Assembly (NCBI GenBank): GCA_009602725.1 | Contig: WELB01000144.1 | Span: forward strand, 295,944 to 335,217 | From: Spirogloea muscicola | Lineage: Eukaryota; Streptophyta; Zygnematophyceae; Spirogloeales; Spirogloeaceae | Length of the DNA stretch: 39,274 nt | Reading direction: 5' to 3' | Shown: positions 11,965-29,514 of the stretch, one piece after another | How the letters are laid out: each line of letters opens with the position of its first letter | Position numbering within the stretch: position 1 is the first letter of the stretch | The notes under the pieces: model-generated | Database searches by the model: none | Seen by the model: the letters and a program-made list of their open reading frames with translations, nothing else | Told to the model about the DNA's origin: nothing | Program-made: the position numbers and the translations under genes

Positions 11965-14900
11965 ATGACGGCTGCCAGCCCGCCGCGGCTCGGCCGCGAT
12001 GGCGCCTCGCCGCTGCCGCTCGGCATGGACGCCTGCCCGCGGCCCGCGCACTGGGTGAGTTTACTGCAAATCCTAGTCATCCTCAGTCCCTCTCTACAGG
12101 TCGCCGGTACGAATCCCGTTGAGTGCACTACAGAGAAGCCAGCGGTAGCACCTCCTCCCCTGCCTCTCCGCTAGCTTAGTGCGTTCGTGCTGCTGCATGC
12201 GGGCGACGGCATCTGAGGCTCCGCATGGCGGCCCGCAGCGTGGCCGGCACACCGTCTGGCCGGCGGAGGCCGAGGGCCACTGGGCCTTCTGTGCCATGGT
12301 CCTCTCGTGGACTGCCTTCCCGGCTGCCCGTGGCGGCCCTGGCGGCGCCGCTGTTCCCACCATTGTGAGCCCCACGCTTTCAGTCCTTTCCCTCTCGGAG
12401 GTCGCACCGCTGCACGCCATGCACGGCCTGCTTGCTGGATTACCCCTTGTAATGCTGGCAGCGCGAGCGCCGCCACGGGCCCAGTTCTTCCGCGTGCAGG
12501 TCGGCGTGCAGTCGCCCGAGGGGGCGAGCTTTGCGCGCGGCATCCTCCGCCGCTTCTCCGACTTCCTCAAGCTACACGCCGCCGTGAGCGCCCACTTCGC
12601 CTGCTGCCAGCTGCCAGCTGCCCTGTCCCCCCTCTCCTCTGCCTCTGCTCCCTCCACCCTTCTCTCACCTGGATTGCCGTTGTCCTGCAGCTCAAGCGCT
12701 CGCTGCCAGGAAAGAAGTTGCCGGCTCCACCCTCCCGGAACTCGCTCGTACGCGTCAGCGCCAGCCCCGGCCTGCTGGAGGAGGTAAGGCCACGTTGTCA
12801 TGCTCGCCCTTCCGCCTCCATTTCTTGTGCCTACCTCTGACCCCATCTTTCTGGGGCAGCATCATGAGCCGCGCCGCCGTAGATGCTCATGTGGCAGCGG
12901 CGCAAAGCACTCGAGGACTGGCTGGACGAGCTGCTGACTGATGTCGACGCCTCGCGCTCTGCACCCATGGCCTCCTTCCTCGAGCTCGAGGCCGCGGCAC
13001 GTGCTGGTGCCCATCCATCCTTATACTCCCTCCTCCCCCTGCCCCCCCCCCCTTGTGCCTTACCTGTCAAGAGCGTCCTTGCCAGCCTGACTGCCTCCAC
13101 AGACTGCCTGCCTTTCTTCTCCACCATGCATCAGTACTCACGGCTGTGCCAACGTGCACCTCGGCAAATGTCTTGTCAGCAATGACGGCGCTGCTGGAAG
13201 CCGCGCAGCCGGAGGCTGATGGCAGCGGCGGCCCCCCATCCCCCTTGCTGGGCCCAACTGAGGCTGCGCTGCTCGCGCGAAGCCCTCAGCTGATGGCGGC
13301 TGGTAATGGCGGCTACGTCAGCGACAGCACGACGGGCGGGCGGGGGACGCCCAGTGAGGGCCTCAGTGATGCGGGCGATGAAGAGGGGGGTGAGGAGGGA
13401 GACAGGAGAGGGGGAGCAGGAGACGTGGGGAACGCGTACCTGCAAGGTCGGGCAAGTGCAGAGGGCCTGTTTGCGGACGGAGTCGGTGCCACCGCAGGCA
13501 GCACAAAGCTGCCAGAGGTTGCTGGCCAGAACGGCGGCGGCAAGAATGGCAGCATCGATGCGCGCTCCCACTGGCGTGCCGCATCGCATGAAAGCCTCGC
13601 ATCCGACACGAGCTCACTTGGCGGCGGCGGCGGTGGTGGAAGCGGAGGAGGCGAACTGGCGCCAGCACCAGCGGTGCCGCCGCCAATGATCAAGGAGTCA
13701 GGGGCAGGAGCGGTGGCAGCAGCATTGGCGGTAGCAGAGAGCCGGGTGCGGGGCCTTGAGGCAGAGGTGGCTACAGTTGCAGCGCGCGCCTCTGCAGAGC
13801 GCGAGCGCTTCACGGCGCTGCAGTGGGAGCTGGAGGAGGCGCGCGGCGCAGCGGCGGCTGAAACGGCGAGGGCAGCGGCAGCAGCCGCGGAGCTGGGAGC
13901 CGCACTGATGGGCAAAGAGGCTGCCGAGGCAAGTGCACGCGAGGATGTGCGCTTGCTGGCCCGTGAGGTGCTTGCGCTACGGCGGGCGCTGGATGGCACC
14001 CGCGCTGACATGGCCGGCGCGACAGCGGCGGCTGCTGCCGCTGCCGCAGCGGTGGCCGACTTCCAGGTCTGACCATCGTTCTTGTTCTCCCTCCTCTCAC
14101 GCCTCTCTTCAGTTTCAGCACAAAGAGAGCTCAGCATCTCTAGACATGCTTGCTACCCCACTCACCATCTTACCTCCCCCCACACACTTGTGCTGCAGGC
14201 ACAGCGAGAAGCCGAGCGTGCAGCGCTGGTGGACGTGTTGCACGAGGCTGGCACACTGCGCCGTCGGCTGCGCGAGTGCGGCCTTGACGCGGTTGCACGG
14301 GAGGCCAGCTCCAGCGGCGCCTCCACTGATGACACGCTCGCACTGCTTGCAACATCCGATGGCCGCATCACTGCGCTTCTCGCCGAGGTGCCCTCAAGCC
14401 CCACCTTGCTCATAGTTGTATATTAGGCACACGTGTGACATTTGGCTGTTAGGGTCGATGTTATCACTGCCTGCAGTCAAAGCTGTCTTGTCTGTCCGTC
14501 CTCGCCATTTGCTGCTACAAGTCCAGCTTTGCAGTTCCCTTAAATCTACACACAGCTGCCTTACGCACAGCAGCGCCCCAATTGCAATCCTGGATACTTT
14601 TGTTGCCGCCACAGACCAAGATTGCATAATGCAGTAGGATATAGTCTTCAAAGGAGTGATTTGAAGAGGATCATTTTTTATTTTGCTGGTCATGACATTT
14701 CCTGTCTTGGTGCTAGATTAAGATTGAGGGCTGGTCTGCAAGAAGAAGCACCTGTCCTTTTTATCAATGTCGCATCATTGCGCCTGCTTTTCTGCAGGCT
14801 CAGCTCCTGGGTGCTGCCCAGAGCAGCGGCAGCAGCGTTGATGGTGACACTGTCAGCCTCAGCGGCGATGGCGACAGAGGCAGCCGCGACAGTGCTGTAA

Positions 14901-15214
14901 GCGCCAGTGGTGCGCCAGTGGCCGAGGAAGGAGAGACTGGTACAAGCTTGGAGCAGGGCTGCGATGAGGAGGGAGGGGCAGTGGCACCCAGCATCCGTGA
15001 TGCCGGCACCGCCGGTGGCCTAGTGGCTGTACTGCGGGTGGCACTCAGCGAGGTGCTTGTGGACAATGCACAGCTGCGCAAGGCCGTCAACTCGCTGACG
15101 CGCAGCGTGCTCGCCACTCGCGAGGAGTCCTCGAGTGGCGGCACGAGCGAGATAGATGTCACTGATGGCAGCCGTGCTGTGGTGCAAAGAGAAGTGCCAG
15201 CTGCGCCTTCATGA
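11965..15214 (+). CDS. EREL: PX-domain endosomal protein, EREX/EREL-like Rab5 effector
   Basis: Plant EREX proteins bind PI3P through a PX domain, act with Rab5 GTPases on endosomes and help vacuolar protein sorting. Exons 11965-12054, 12239-12364, 12485-12583, 12691-12783, 12898-13006, 13180-14066, 14199-14387 and 14798-15214 join in phase to 669 residues. The N-terminus has [13 protein letters not shown] and GRHTVWPAE, as in EREX. The PX domain (about residues 65-175) has [39 protein letters not shown] and [13 protein letters not shown] with [10 protein letters not shown] long alanine- and arginine-rich coiled coil follows, then an acidic/serine linker and a C-terminal block [20 protein letters not shown]. 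The donor of exon 5 could also be at 13000; I chose 13006 because it keeps the conserved AAR. A 19-codon upstream frame (ATG 11912) overlaps the start codon. The gene is divergent from NCA1, with both 5' regions in the gap. Confidence 0.9.
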
Positions 15215-16252
15215 CATCGAGGACACCCCAAGTCTACATTTCTCATAGATGCCCTATGACATTACGCTTGACCCAGTCGTGTTTACACGATGAGATAGCC
15301 AGCAATTGGGTTGGCAACCGTGTGCACACATTTAGACCCGTCCAACTCAGTCGGGGCTGCATATGCTCAGAATTGCTTAACTTGGTGCCTGTGCCACATG
15401 ACGTGCCGCCACTCGGCATTTGTATGCTGCCGGTACTAGTGACTAATGACTGCAAGTGCCTGCCTCAATGGCGATGCTGCACGGCTGCGGCTGGGGTCCT
15501 TCGTCAGCAGCGGCTGCGCATTACTCTTATCTACTTGGACTCTAATGAGAGACGCAGCCCTTCCAAATAGGGCGAGGGCTGAACAAGCCAGCCCATGTAT
15601 GAATACTGCCATCCCATTATACGCCTGGTTCCGTTTATGAGCTACGACCGGGAGCTCAATTCTTCGCCACTGTTGGAGCCCCACCCAGCATTGTGCAATG
15701 AGGCAGGGCTGAAAGCCACTGTTCGCTGCTACTCTGCTCTCCTCTGCTTGATGTTTTCAGAAGCTGCTGAAACCTCTGGGGCTTCATAAGTTCCTCCGAG
15801 GCCTCACTCTAAAGCGTCTCTTTCACCCTTCACTCGCTGGGGCGCCTGTAACAGTAGTCATCAAGTACCACGAGCTCGCAGCTTAAGCCCTGCTTCGAAG
15901 CACCCGCTGCAATCTTCACCGGCAGGAACCGGCGCTCACCGAGGTCCTTGCAGGCAGTATTTGCTAGCCTGCACTTCGCCGCCGTAGAAGCTCGGCTAGT
16001 GATCGCTGCGGACATCAGCCTGAGGGGCGCGTGTATCGAGTGATGGAGGGCCTGAGTGGCCAAGTATTAAGGCAAGCACACTAACAGATGTACATCACCT
16101 GCAGCTAAGCTGATTAACCCACGAATCATATAGAGCCCGACTACTGGACGGCAATGTGACAAGCTCTAGTACCACCACTCAGGCTTGACCAGCTTTCGGG
16201 CAGCCTGCCCGAACCTGCACTGCGCTATCGGCAGCTGCTCCAGCCGCTGCTG
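15215..16252. other. Intergenic region with one dispersed-repeat copy
   Basis: No recognised gene. A copy of the dispersed repeat in minus orientation lies at about 15560-15600 (gggcgagggctgaacaagccagccca can be seen in pieces there). A 77-codon minus-strand frame (15830-16063) has reasonable composition but no family match. A short perfect palindrome, CGGGCAG-C-CTGCCCG, sits near 16197-16212. Confidence 0.5.
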
Positions 16253-16322
16253 CCTAAACCCTCACCCCTGAACCCTAAGTTCATAAACCCCTGAACCCGA
16301 CACCCTAAACCTAAACACTGAC
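16253..16322. repeat. Telomere-like repeats upstream of the histone-fold gene
   Basis: About 70 bases of degenerate CCCTAAA units (cctaaaccct, gaaccctaag, ataaacccctgaac, caccctaaacctaaac). The tract ends about 25 bases before the proposed start codon at 16349. A further unit (taaccctaaacccc) lies inside the first intron near 16706-16723. Confidence 0.85.
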
Positions 16323-16348
16323 ACCCGCGGCGGCGGCGGCGGCGCGGG

Positions 16349-18478
16349 ATGCGGGCCGGGCCGGCGGGCCTGGATCCGAGGCTCGCGGAGGAGGAGGAAG
16401 CTTCCGAGCAGCAGCCGGGCGGCGGCGTTGGCGGCGGCGACGGCGAGGCGGACTGGCTTGCCAGGGACGGCGAGGAGGACCGCCGGCCCGACGGGAGCGA
16501 CGAGGACGACGGCAGCGGCGGCGGCGGCGTCGNGGCGGTGGCGGCGACTACGGCGGCGCGCGGCGCGGGGCGGGCCAGCCGCCGCTGGCGCTGCCGCTGT
16601 CGCGCGTCAAGCGCCTGGTGAAGGCGCAGGGCGACGTCGCGATGGTCAGCGCCGAGGCCGGCGTCCTCATCGCCAAGGCCGCTGTGAGCTCGCTCGGCTC
16701 CTCAAATCTAACCCTAAACCCCAGACTTCGTAGTTCCTCAACAACTCTAGATCCTTATTGTCTATTCTGTTTCTATAGACGGGATGTCGAGTCCTTGTGG
16801 CGCTCTGCTTGCGCCTTTTGCCCGCGTCCATCTACAACCGTGTCTGCAGCACCCCTCGCTGGTTTCTAGTGGCTTGATCCACTATAAGGTCTCAGATCGG
16901 CTTTTCAGTTTTCGCCACTGATGACTGCTCAAACCGCTACAAATAAATATCAAAAGTAGGATTCGGAAAGATTGGGGCGCATGACTTCGAGCCCTGCATC
17001 TTCAGGGCCGCACTGTTGAATCTTAAGTAGGTGGCGTGCAGTGACCGGCACCCAGCCAGTACCAGGTGGTAGTGGGCACTCTCACAATGGCGGCTCCTTG
17101 CTGCCCCGCTGCAGGAGCTGTTCCTTGAGTCGTTCTCCGAGGCGGCGTACACCATGGCGCGCTCTGCCGGCTCAACTACCAATTTGACATACAAGGACCT
17201 TGGTGAGCTCCACCTCAAGCTGGGAGCCCTGAGCCCTGAGCCCCCAAACCCAAAGCGAAGGTGGTGGCAAATGAGACGCCTCTGGTGCTACTGGTTGCTG
17301 GCCGGTCACAGCTCAATCTCCACAACAACAGCGTACATGGTCCTGATTAATTTGTCCAATTGACTTCAAGTGGTCATTAGTATCCAGGTATAAGTCTGGG
17401 CTTCATGTTTGCATCTTCGGCCTTCTGGAGCCAGGGGATTAGACCTCTCACAACGAGCATCTGATTTGCTTTGGATGGCCCGTCAGTTGTGCTTCAAGTA
17501 CTGCACTGTGACTGAGAATGCAGACGCCGGCCAGCTGTGCCAAGTCTGCTGCACGATAAGTGCGAATGCCGAAGGGCAACTTTGGCCAGACCTGCGTGCC
17601 GCTGCAGCAGTCATGGCTGACTGAGTCGTCAACTCAAAGCCTGTCCTTCAAAGACGCCTTGCCTTTGCGTTGCACTTGCTGCACCGAAGCTGCTAAGGTG
17701 TCGCTCAATGTCTGCCTGAGTTACTGTTGGCTGTGTCGACGTGGATGTAATGCTCTGCTGTGACACCAATCCCTGTCTCATTTGCTGCACCGATGTTGAG
17801 ATACTGCTTAACGCCCACGCCCATCAGGACCCCTGTGACACAGGGAGCAGCTCATTGCACAGTGTCTTGCAATGAGGTCAATCGTAGAAAAAGCTTAGCT
17901 CGACATGCTTTCTGCAATTACAGTGGTCAGCAGCAGAGGCTACTGCTGATAATTAGCTGACTGGACAAACTGTCGTCTCTCTTCCAGACATGATCTTCAT
18001 AGTCTTCATAGGGGTTGCTAGGAAATGGCCGATCAGCGTGGATCCCTCTGGCCAGGCCAGGAGCAGAAGCTCCACGACCATCATTCCATACAACATGGAC
18101 GCAAATTACATGACAGGAACCTGTCATGATGCTCTAAGCTGACGATGAGGTCCCTCGCCCCGTTTTGTGCAGCGGCTGCAGTGGCCAGCACGGAGTGCCT
18201 GGAGTTCCTCCGAGGTGAGGCCAAGCTCGGCCACAATTTGCTTGCAGTATAGTTGCGGCCTTGCTTTGGAGCCACTTTAAGTAGCATTTGAAGCCATATG
18301 AGCCATATTCAAATAGACAGGGAGACCACTTTCATAAGCAGTAATCATTGGCTATTTGGTTAGCTGAGTGCTGATGGATATAGTGAGTCTGGCAGACATC
18401 GTGCCGGAGATGGTGAAGGCGTCAGCGGCGCTGGCGGTCCATGCGTCTGAGAGCAATGGGGACTTGGACGTTCATTGA
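16349..18478 (+). CDS. Histone-fold protein, Dpb3/CHRAC-15/NF-YC-like, frame broken at an N
   Basis: Four exons are seen: 16349-16683, 17115-17202, 18173-18214 and 18396-18478. The product has an acidic, glycine-rich N-terminus (EEEEASEQQ, DGSDEDDGSGGGG), then a histone fold: LPLSRVKRLVKAQGDVAMVS, AEAGVLIAKAAELFLESFSE, then LTYKDL and AAAVASTECLEFLRDIVPEM, and a short tail ending at TGA 18476. Proteins of this shape pair with a second histone-fold subunit in DNA polymerase epsilon, in CHRAC chromatin remodelling, or in NF-Y-like regulators; I cannot choose between them. The N-terminal frame and the histone-fold frame differ by one. The total is 545 bases, so exactly one missing base at or near the N (16533) would make a 182-residue protein. 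The second intron is nearly 1 kb. Confidence 0.82.
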
Positions 18479-19804
18479 AGCCACTGCTGGCATGGCATAT
18501 GAGCAATCTGCTGACTGTATATATGGAGCTCAATCAGAAAGTCAGGCCATTGCATTTCACACAATACTGGCCCGAGTACAAGCAAGCAAGTTGCAACGAC
18601 CGCATGGGGTGTCTATTTGGCTCTTTCTGGCTTCGTTCTGACCCCCCCCCCTTTCGACAAGTCGGACAGAGAGAAGAAACCGCCTGCGGCTAGCTTGCTG
18701 GCCTTGTAAGACGTTTGTACGAACCAGTTGCTGCGTGCTTTGCGCTTTCCCGCTCCTCTGGACCTTATCCCTTTGGGTTTGGCTTGGCCGCTCGCAGCCA
18801 CCGCCCACTTCAGAAAAATCTTTCGCTTGTGTTTTCGGTTGTGAAACGTTTCAGAGAACTAAAGAGTAACTCGCTCGAGCCGCGAGTGACTAGCTGGGTG
18901 AGTGATGAGCAAGGTACAGCACTATGTTAGTTGCCTTTCAGTAGCCACTTGCAGTGGCTACTGAAACACGGTCCCGGCGGAGTTGATGCTTGACCTGTCA
19001 CAAATATGCACATTCTATAGGTACAATCAAGAATAATGCTTCTGGCTTCTTATGCTTATGGCGTTCTTATCTGGCTACGGTGATTGGATAACCTCTCTTT
19101 GGGTAACGTCTTCTTCTGCTGAAGTCGTGAAGACTGCAAGAAGACACCTGCTAGGACTTCCCTCAGTGTTGTGTAGATAAACTTAATCGTGGCTGCACGC
19201 AACTAGTGTCAGTCCCAGATTACCTAAGTCAATTATGCTCAGCTCGTCTGTAAGCTACACAGTTGGCAGGTAAAGGTGGATGATTTTGTGGTATAGAAGA
19301 CCTACCTCGGCTCAAACTCTTTGGCACACGTAGTACTTCTTCATATCAACTGCCATCGATTGAGACCGGCAAGGACTTCTTTGTGTGGACCTATCAACCC
19401 CGCAGTCCTGCACGAGTCCACACCCACTTACAAGTTAGCAACTGCAGCCGCTGGGCATCGATTCAGACATCGCTTAGCGACCTTTATGTGCTGACCCGTG
19501 GTTACTGTGCGAGTCAACTTGCAGTCGGTAATGTACGTCATCAGACGTACTTACGCTTGTGCTTGGCCATTCTGGCCTTCCGTTAGTCCAATACACGCAG
19601 ATTGACTCTGGGCGAAGCTACGACAAGCTGGTCCGTCCCAGTTGTCACAACACCAAACCCCACAAGGCAGTCCTGCAGGCCAGCTGGAGCCGCCAGCCGC
19701 CATTGCAGCGGCCATGCCGTGGCGGGTGTAGCAGCCTCGAGGCTGAATCCTTGGCAACGACAGTGACCCAATTGCAGTGACCGCCGGAGGCTCGCAGTGG
19801 AGCG
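18479..19804. other. Intergenic region before PCCB
   Basis: No recognised gene in this 1.3 kb. A degraded copy of the dispersed repeat lies at about 18740-18815 (ggaccttatcc, then ggcttggccgctcgcagcc). A 7-bp perfect hairpin GTACGTC-atca-GACGTAC lies at 19533-19550, about 260 bases upstream of the PCCB start; it contains an ACGT core like those bound by bZIP factors. Its function is unknown. Confidence 0.5.
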
Positions 19805-26301
<6,497 letters not shown>

Positions 26302-26620
26302 CCCAGCTTCACCCGCTATCTCAACAACCATCATCGTCCCACTATCCTGCACCGCATGTTTGACAGCAGCTATTTGACAACCTGGCACTATGCCGTAAGC
26401 TTTGAGTGTCACAGATACCTGCAGCAATAATAAATACAGACATGGCAAGCCATGCACTGGCAAGGCGTTATATCAGGTTCCGTGCTTAAGAGACTACTTG
26501 TAACTGACATATGCACTGCCAAGTGGCAGCGCCAGCTGCACAATGGTGAAGGGTCAGTACTTGCTGGCACCAGTAAGCGAAGGAGGTGGGCAGAGGGGGG
26601 AAGAGGGTGGAGAAGAGAGA
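26302..26620. other. Short convergent intergenic region, PCCB / phytocyanin
   Basis: This holds the two 3' untranslated regions. A TGTAA motif, the common polyadenylation signal of green algae, occurs on the plus strand at about 26499-26503, roughly 200 bases after the PCCB stop. No gene is seen. Confidence 0.45.
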
Positions 26621-28765
26621 TTAAAGTGACACTGCAAGAATTGCTGCAGCAAGGCCAAGCACAGCAACACCGCCAGCAGTGGTGGTGGCATGGCGTGGGG
26701 GGGCGGCGCTGGGCGGGGGGGATGAAGCTGGCGGGCTACTGCTTGGCGGGCTACCAGTGGAAGATGGTGGTGGTGACGACGTCGTGGTGGGGGGTGGCGG
26801 CGAATAAGGGTAGATGCCTGGTGGCACTGGCGCATTCACCAATTTTGTGGGCAGCTTTCCCAACGACCCATTGATGACAACCTGCACACAGGATAGAGGG
26901 ACAGAACGAGAGGGTGACCAAAGGGAAGCATCAGACTAACCTGCATCTGGAAAAGCTTGACCTGTACCATGGGCTTAACATAACGCTGCGCCCTACATGT
27001 ACCAGAAGCAATCTGACTGCTGCAAAGTGCACTGCACGAAGGCCAGGGAATGGCTTGGAAAGGACAGTGAGGACCGGCAGTAGAGGGGAAGGAGCGGCAG
27101 ATGTGCAGTGACTGATATCCAGTAATTTAGATGGAAGGTAAATGGATGAGGAAGGTCGAGGACTGGAAGCAGAGCATGGGAGGCGCTTCCTTCGTTTTGT
27201 GGTTCTTCTCTGATGACCCGGGGAGGGAGATTCTGCACCTCCTCTGATGTCTTATGGAAAGGGGGTTTCTATACATCATTGCAGACAGGCATGGAGATAT
27301 GGTGGCAATACACAAATAAGAGACCCGCTTCTTAGGTTCTTGAACTATACAAAAGCGAGAGTAAGGAGAGGGAGGGGGGGGGGGGGGGGGGATATTGAAG
27401 AAGGGGTTGAGAACGTGGGGGTATTTGCAGAGTGTCAGAGATCATTCATGATCAAGAAAGGCAAAGAAGGGCAGGTGGGCAAGCAAGGGAAAGAGGGAGG
27501 AGCAGGCATAAAGAAGAGAGGCTAACAGTCATTGTAATAGGTGGAGGAGAAAGAGTGTTAACTGGTGACGGAGAAAGGACATAAATTGACGAGCTACGAC
27601 TAGATGAGGCTGCACAGAGCAGATTTTTCTTGGCTAGAGGAAATTTCTGATATTATTAAGGAGGGGTTGGGGTGGGGGGGGGGAAGGGAGGGTCACTGAG
27701 CACTGGCGAAGGGGGTGGTAAGGGCTCAAGAAGCACTGAGGCACTTCTAGCCGAGGAGTTAACCCTGGCAGACTGGCCAGCATGTCCAGATAGGTCCACT
27801 TGTGTTGTTGAAGTCTAAATGAAGCAACTGTTAAGCGCAAGCCCTTGGCTCAAGGCTCAGCCTATCCGTAATCGGCACAGATTGCAATAGTCCACGGCTG
27901 TGGACGACATATCATGGAGCAACCAGCTAGACCCGACCAGTCGACTGAAGACACGCTGTTCAGTAAGAACAGTAGTCAAGCCTCAGTGCCCACTCTTGGT
28001 CCATGCTTAAAGTTGCCTATAATTCCCTATAACAGTCATTTCTTTGGGTTTAGGACAGAACAAGTTGCAACAGCTGGAGCAGGCGCACCTTTTGGCCGGC
28101 CTCACAGTGGCCGTTGATGCCGCAGGCGATGTACTGCGGCGCGTCGGTGACGGTGAGCCAGAACCCCTTGCCGACGCCGGCGGACGTGTTGCCGATGAAG
28201 AGCGCGCGGTCGTAAACGCAGCCGTCGAAGTCCGACTTGTCCGGCAGCTGCCACACGACGTGCAGCTTCAGCCTGCCCGCCGCAACCGCCGCCGCAACCG
28301 CCGCCGCCGCCGCCGCAATCGCCGCAGCCGCTGCGTCAGCCCAGCCAGCGCCATACCTGACCTATCACCAAAGTGCGAGCTGCAGCGACAACGACGGCGG
28401 CGGGCGATCCAGAAGCTCAACGAGGCCCGTCCGTCGTTACCTGTACTTGAAGACTGCACGCAGCCAAGCCACGAAAGCATGGCCCCATCAGCGGCCGGCC
28501 CTGGTGAGCCCGGCTAGCGGCATCCATGGCGGCGCCGGCGCGGGAGCTCAGTGGCCAGCGCCGCGAGCTCACCGCAGATGTCTCCGACGTAGAGCGGGTG
28601 CTTGATCGCCCAGTCGGTGTAGTTCACGTCGAGCTGCGTCCACGGCTCGATGGGGTCCTGGTCGTTGCCGACGACGACGTACCGCTGCGCGCTCGCCGTG
28701 CCCGCGGCGGCCGCCAGGAGCAGCACCGCGAGCGCGGCCGCGGCGGCGGCGGCAGTCGTGGTCAT
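26621..28765 (-). CDS. GPI-anchored phytocyanin (stellacyanin-like cupredoxin)
   Basis: Phytocyanins are plant/algal type I copper proteins of the extracellular face. Exons are 28573-28765, 28441-28453 (13 nt), 28089-28272 and 26621-26881; phases agree and give 216 residues. ATG 28765 is followed by an alanine/leucine signal peptide ending near GTASAQ. The cupredoxin domain has WTQLDVNYTDWA, YVGDICVFKY (the last four residues from the microexon), the copper His in LHVVWQLPDKSDFDGC, then FWLTVTDAPQYIACGINGHC and EAGQKV. The expected ligands are His, Cys (IAC), His (GHC) and an axial Gln (GQK), as in stellacyanin, rather than Met. The last exon encodes a Pro/Ser-rich arabinogalactan-like stretch (YSPPPPTTTSSPPPSS) and a hydrophobic C-terminus (VAVLGLAAAILAVSL), typical of GPI attachment. 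An in-frame ATG further upstream exists (29179) but would bury the signal peptide. Confidence 0.88.
27341..27700 (+). repeat. Purine-rich stretch with G homopolymers inside phytocyanin intron 3
   Basis: Within the 1.2-kb third intron of the phytocyanin gene the plus strand is strongly purine-rich. It includes a run of 18 Gs at about 27374-27391 and a second G-rich stretch near 27663-27690 (ggttggggtgggggggggg). On the sense strand of the gene this is C/T-rich. G-quadruplex or triplex formation is possible; homopolymer length may be inaccurate. Confidence 0.7.
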
Positions 28766-29514
28766 GGCGGCGGCGGCGACGCCGCTACTCTTGCGGCGGC
28801 GGCGGCGGGGAGGGGGGAGCTCGGGGAGACGGGGGAAACCGAGACGGGCTCTGACGGGAACTTGCCACTGGGCAAGTGGCCTTTTCTGACGGGCTTTTCG
28901 ATGGGCCTGGGTGACGGAGCCCCAGTGGCGGCGCGGGCCCTTTCTGACGTTGGCGGCCACTTTGGTGGCGGCGCACGCGGTGCAGGCCCCAGCAGGGCGG
29001 GGGCCGGGTCGTTGGGTGAGAGGAAGAGAGACCCCAGGGGAGAGAGAAAGAAAGCAGTGGAGGCTTTCAGGGAGGCAGTTGCTCAAGCTATGAGCAGTAT
29101 ATGGGGAGGGAGAAGAGGAGGGAGAACGGTCTTTGGGAAGAGGGAGGAGAGACGAAAGTGAGGGGGGAAGGAGGGCCACGCGCCCGGCCGCGGCGAGAAG
29201 CTGCGCCCCCGGGGCCGGGCCGCCCCGCTACGCGACAGATCCTGACCAATGAGCGCGCTGCGACGGGAATCTTCACGCGCGCAACGGGGAGGGGAATCTT
29301 TCAGTACGTGCCCCCCGTGGGGCCCTTGCCACTGCCGCACGATGAACGGCATCCAACCGCTGCGAATCCTCCGCAGGGCCGTGGATTCTGGGATGGAAGG
29401 GGCCAAGTAGAAAGGTGCGGGCGCTCGTTCCCACACCCCCAGCGCGCTCCTCTAGAACCGAAGGCCTACCGCCGCTCGGCGACCGCCCTTTCTAGGGCTT
29501 AGGGTGTCCATGCC
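28766..29514. other. Upstream region of the phytocyanin gene
   Basis: GC-rich upstream DNA. Long frames on both strands here (up to 211 codons) are explained by high GC and overlap each other and the phytocyanin first exon. No recognised gene or clear promoter element. Confidence 0.45.

Noticed and set aside
12100-12120. Possible tRNA T-loop (ggtacgaatccc)
   Set aside because: No matching acceptor, D or anticodon stems are found around it, and it lies inside the first intron of the EREX-like gene.
12094-12846. 250-codon minus-strand frame
   Set aside because: It lies opposite the PX-domain exons and its residues are dominated by GC bias.
13313-14137. 274-codon minus-strand frame
   Set aside because: It is the antisense shadow of the EREX-like coiled-coil exon and consists of Ala/Ser/Pro runs caused by high GC.
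15830-16063. 77-codon minus-strand frame
   Set aside because: Composition is reasonable but no family is recognised and no supporting exon lies nearby.
28526-29161. 211-codon plus-strand frame
   Set aside because: It overlaps the phytocyanin first exon in antisense and has no recognisable domain; the sense strand has a signal peptide and cupredoxin motifs.
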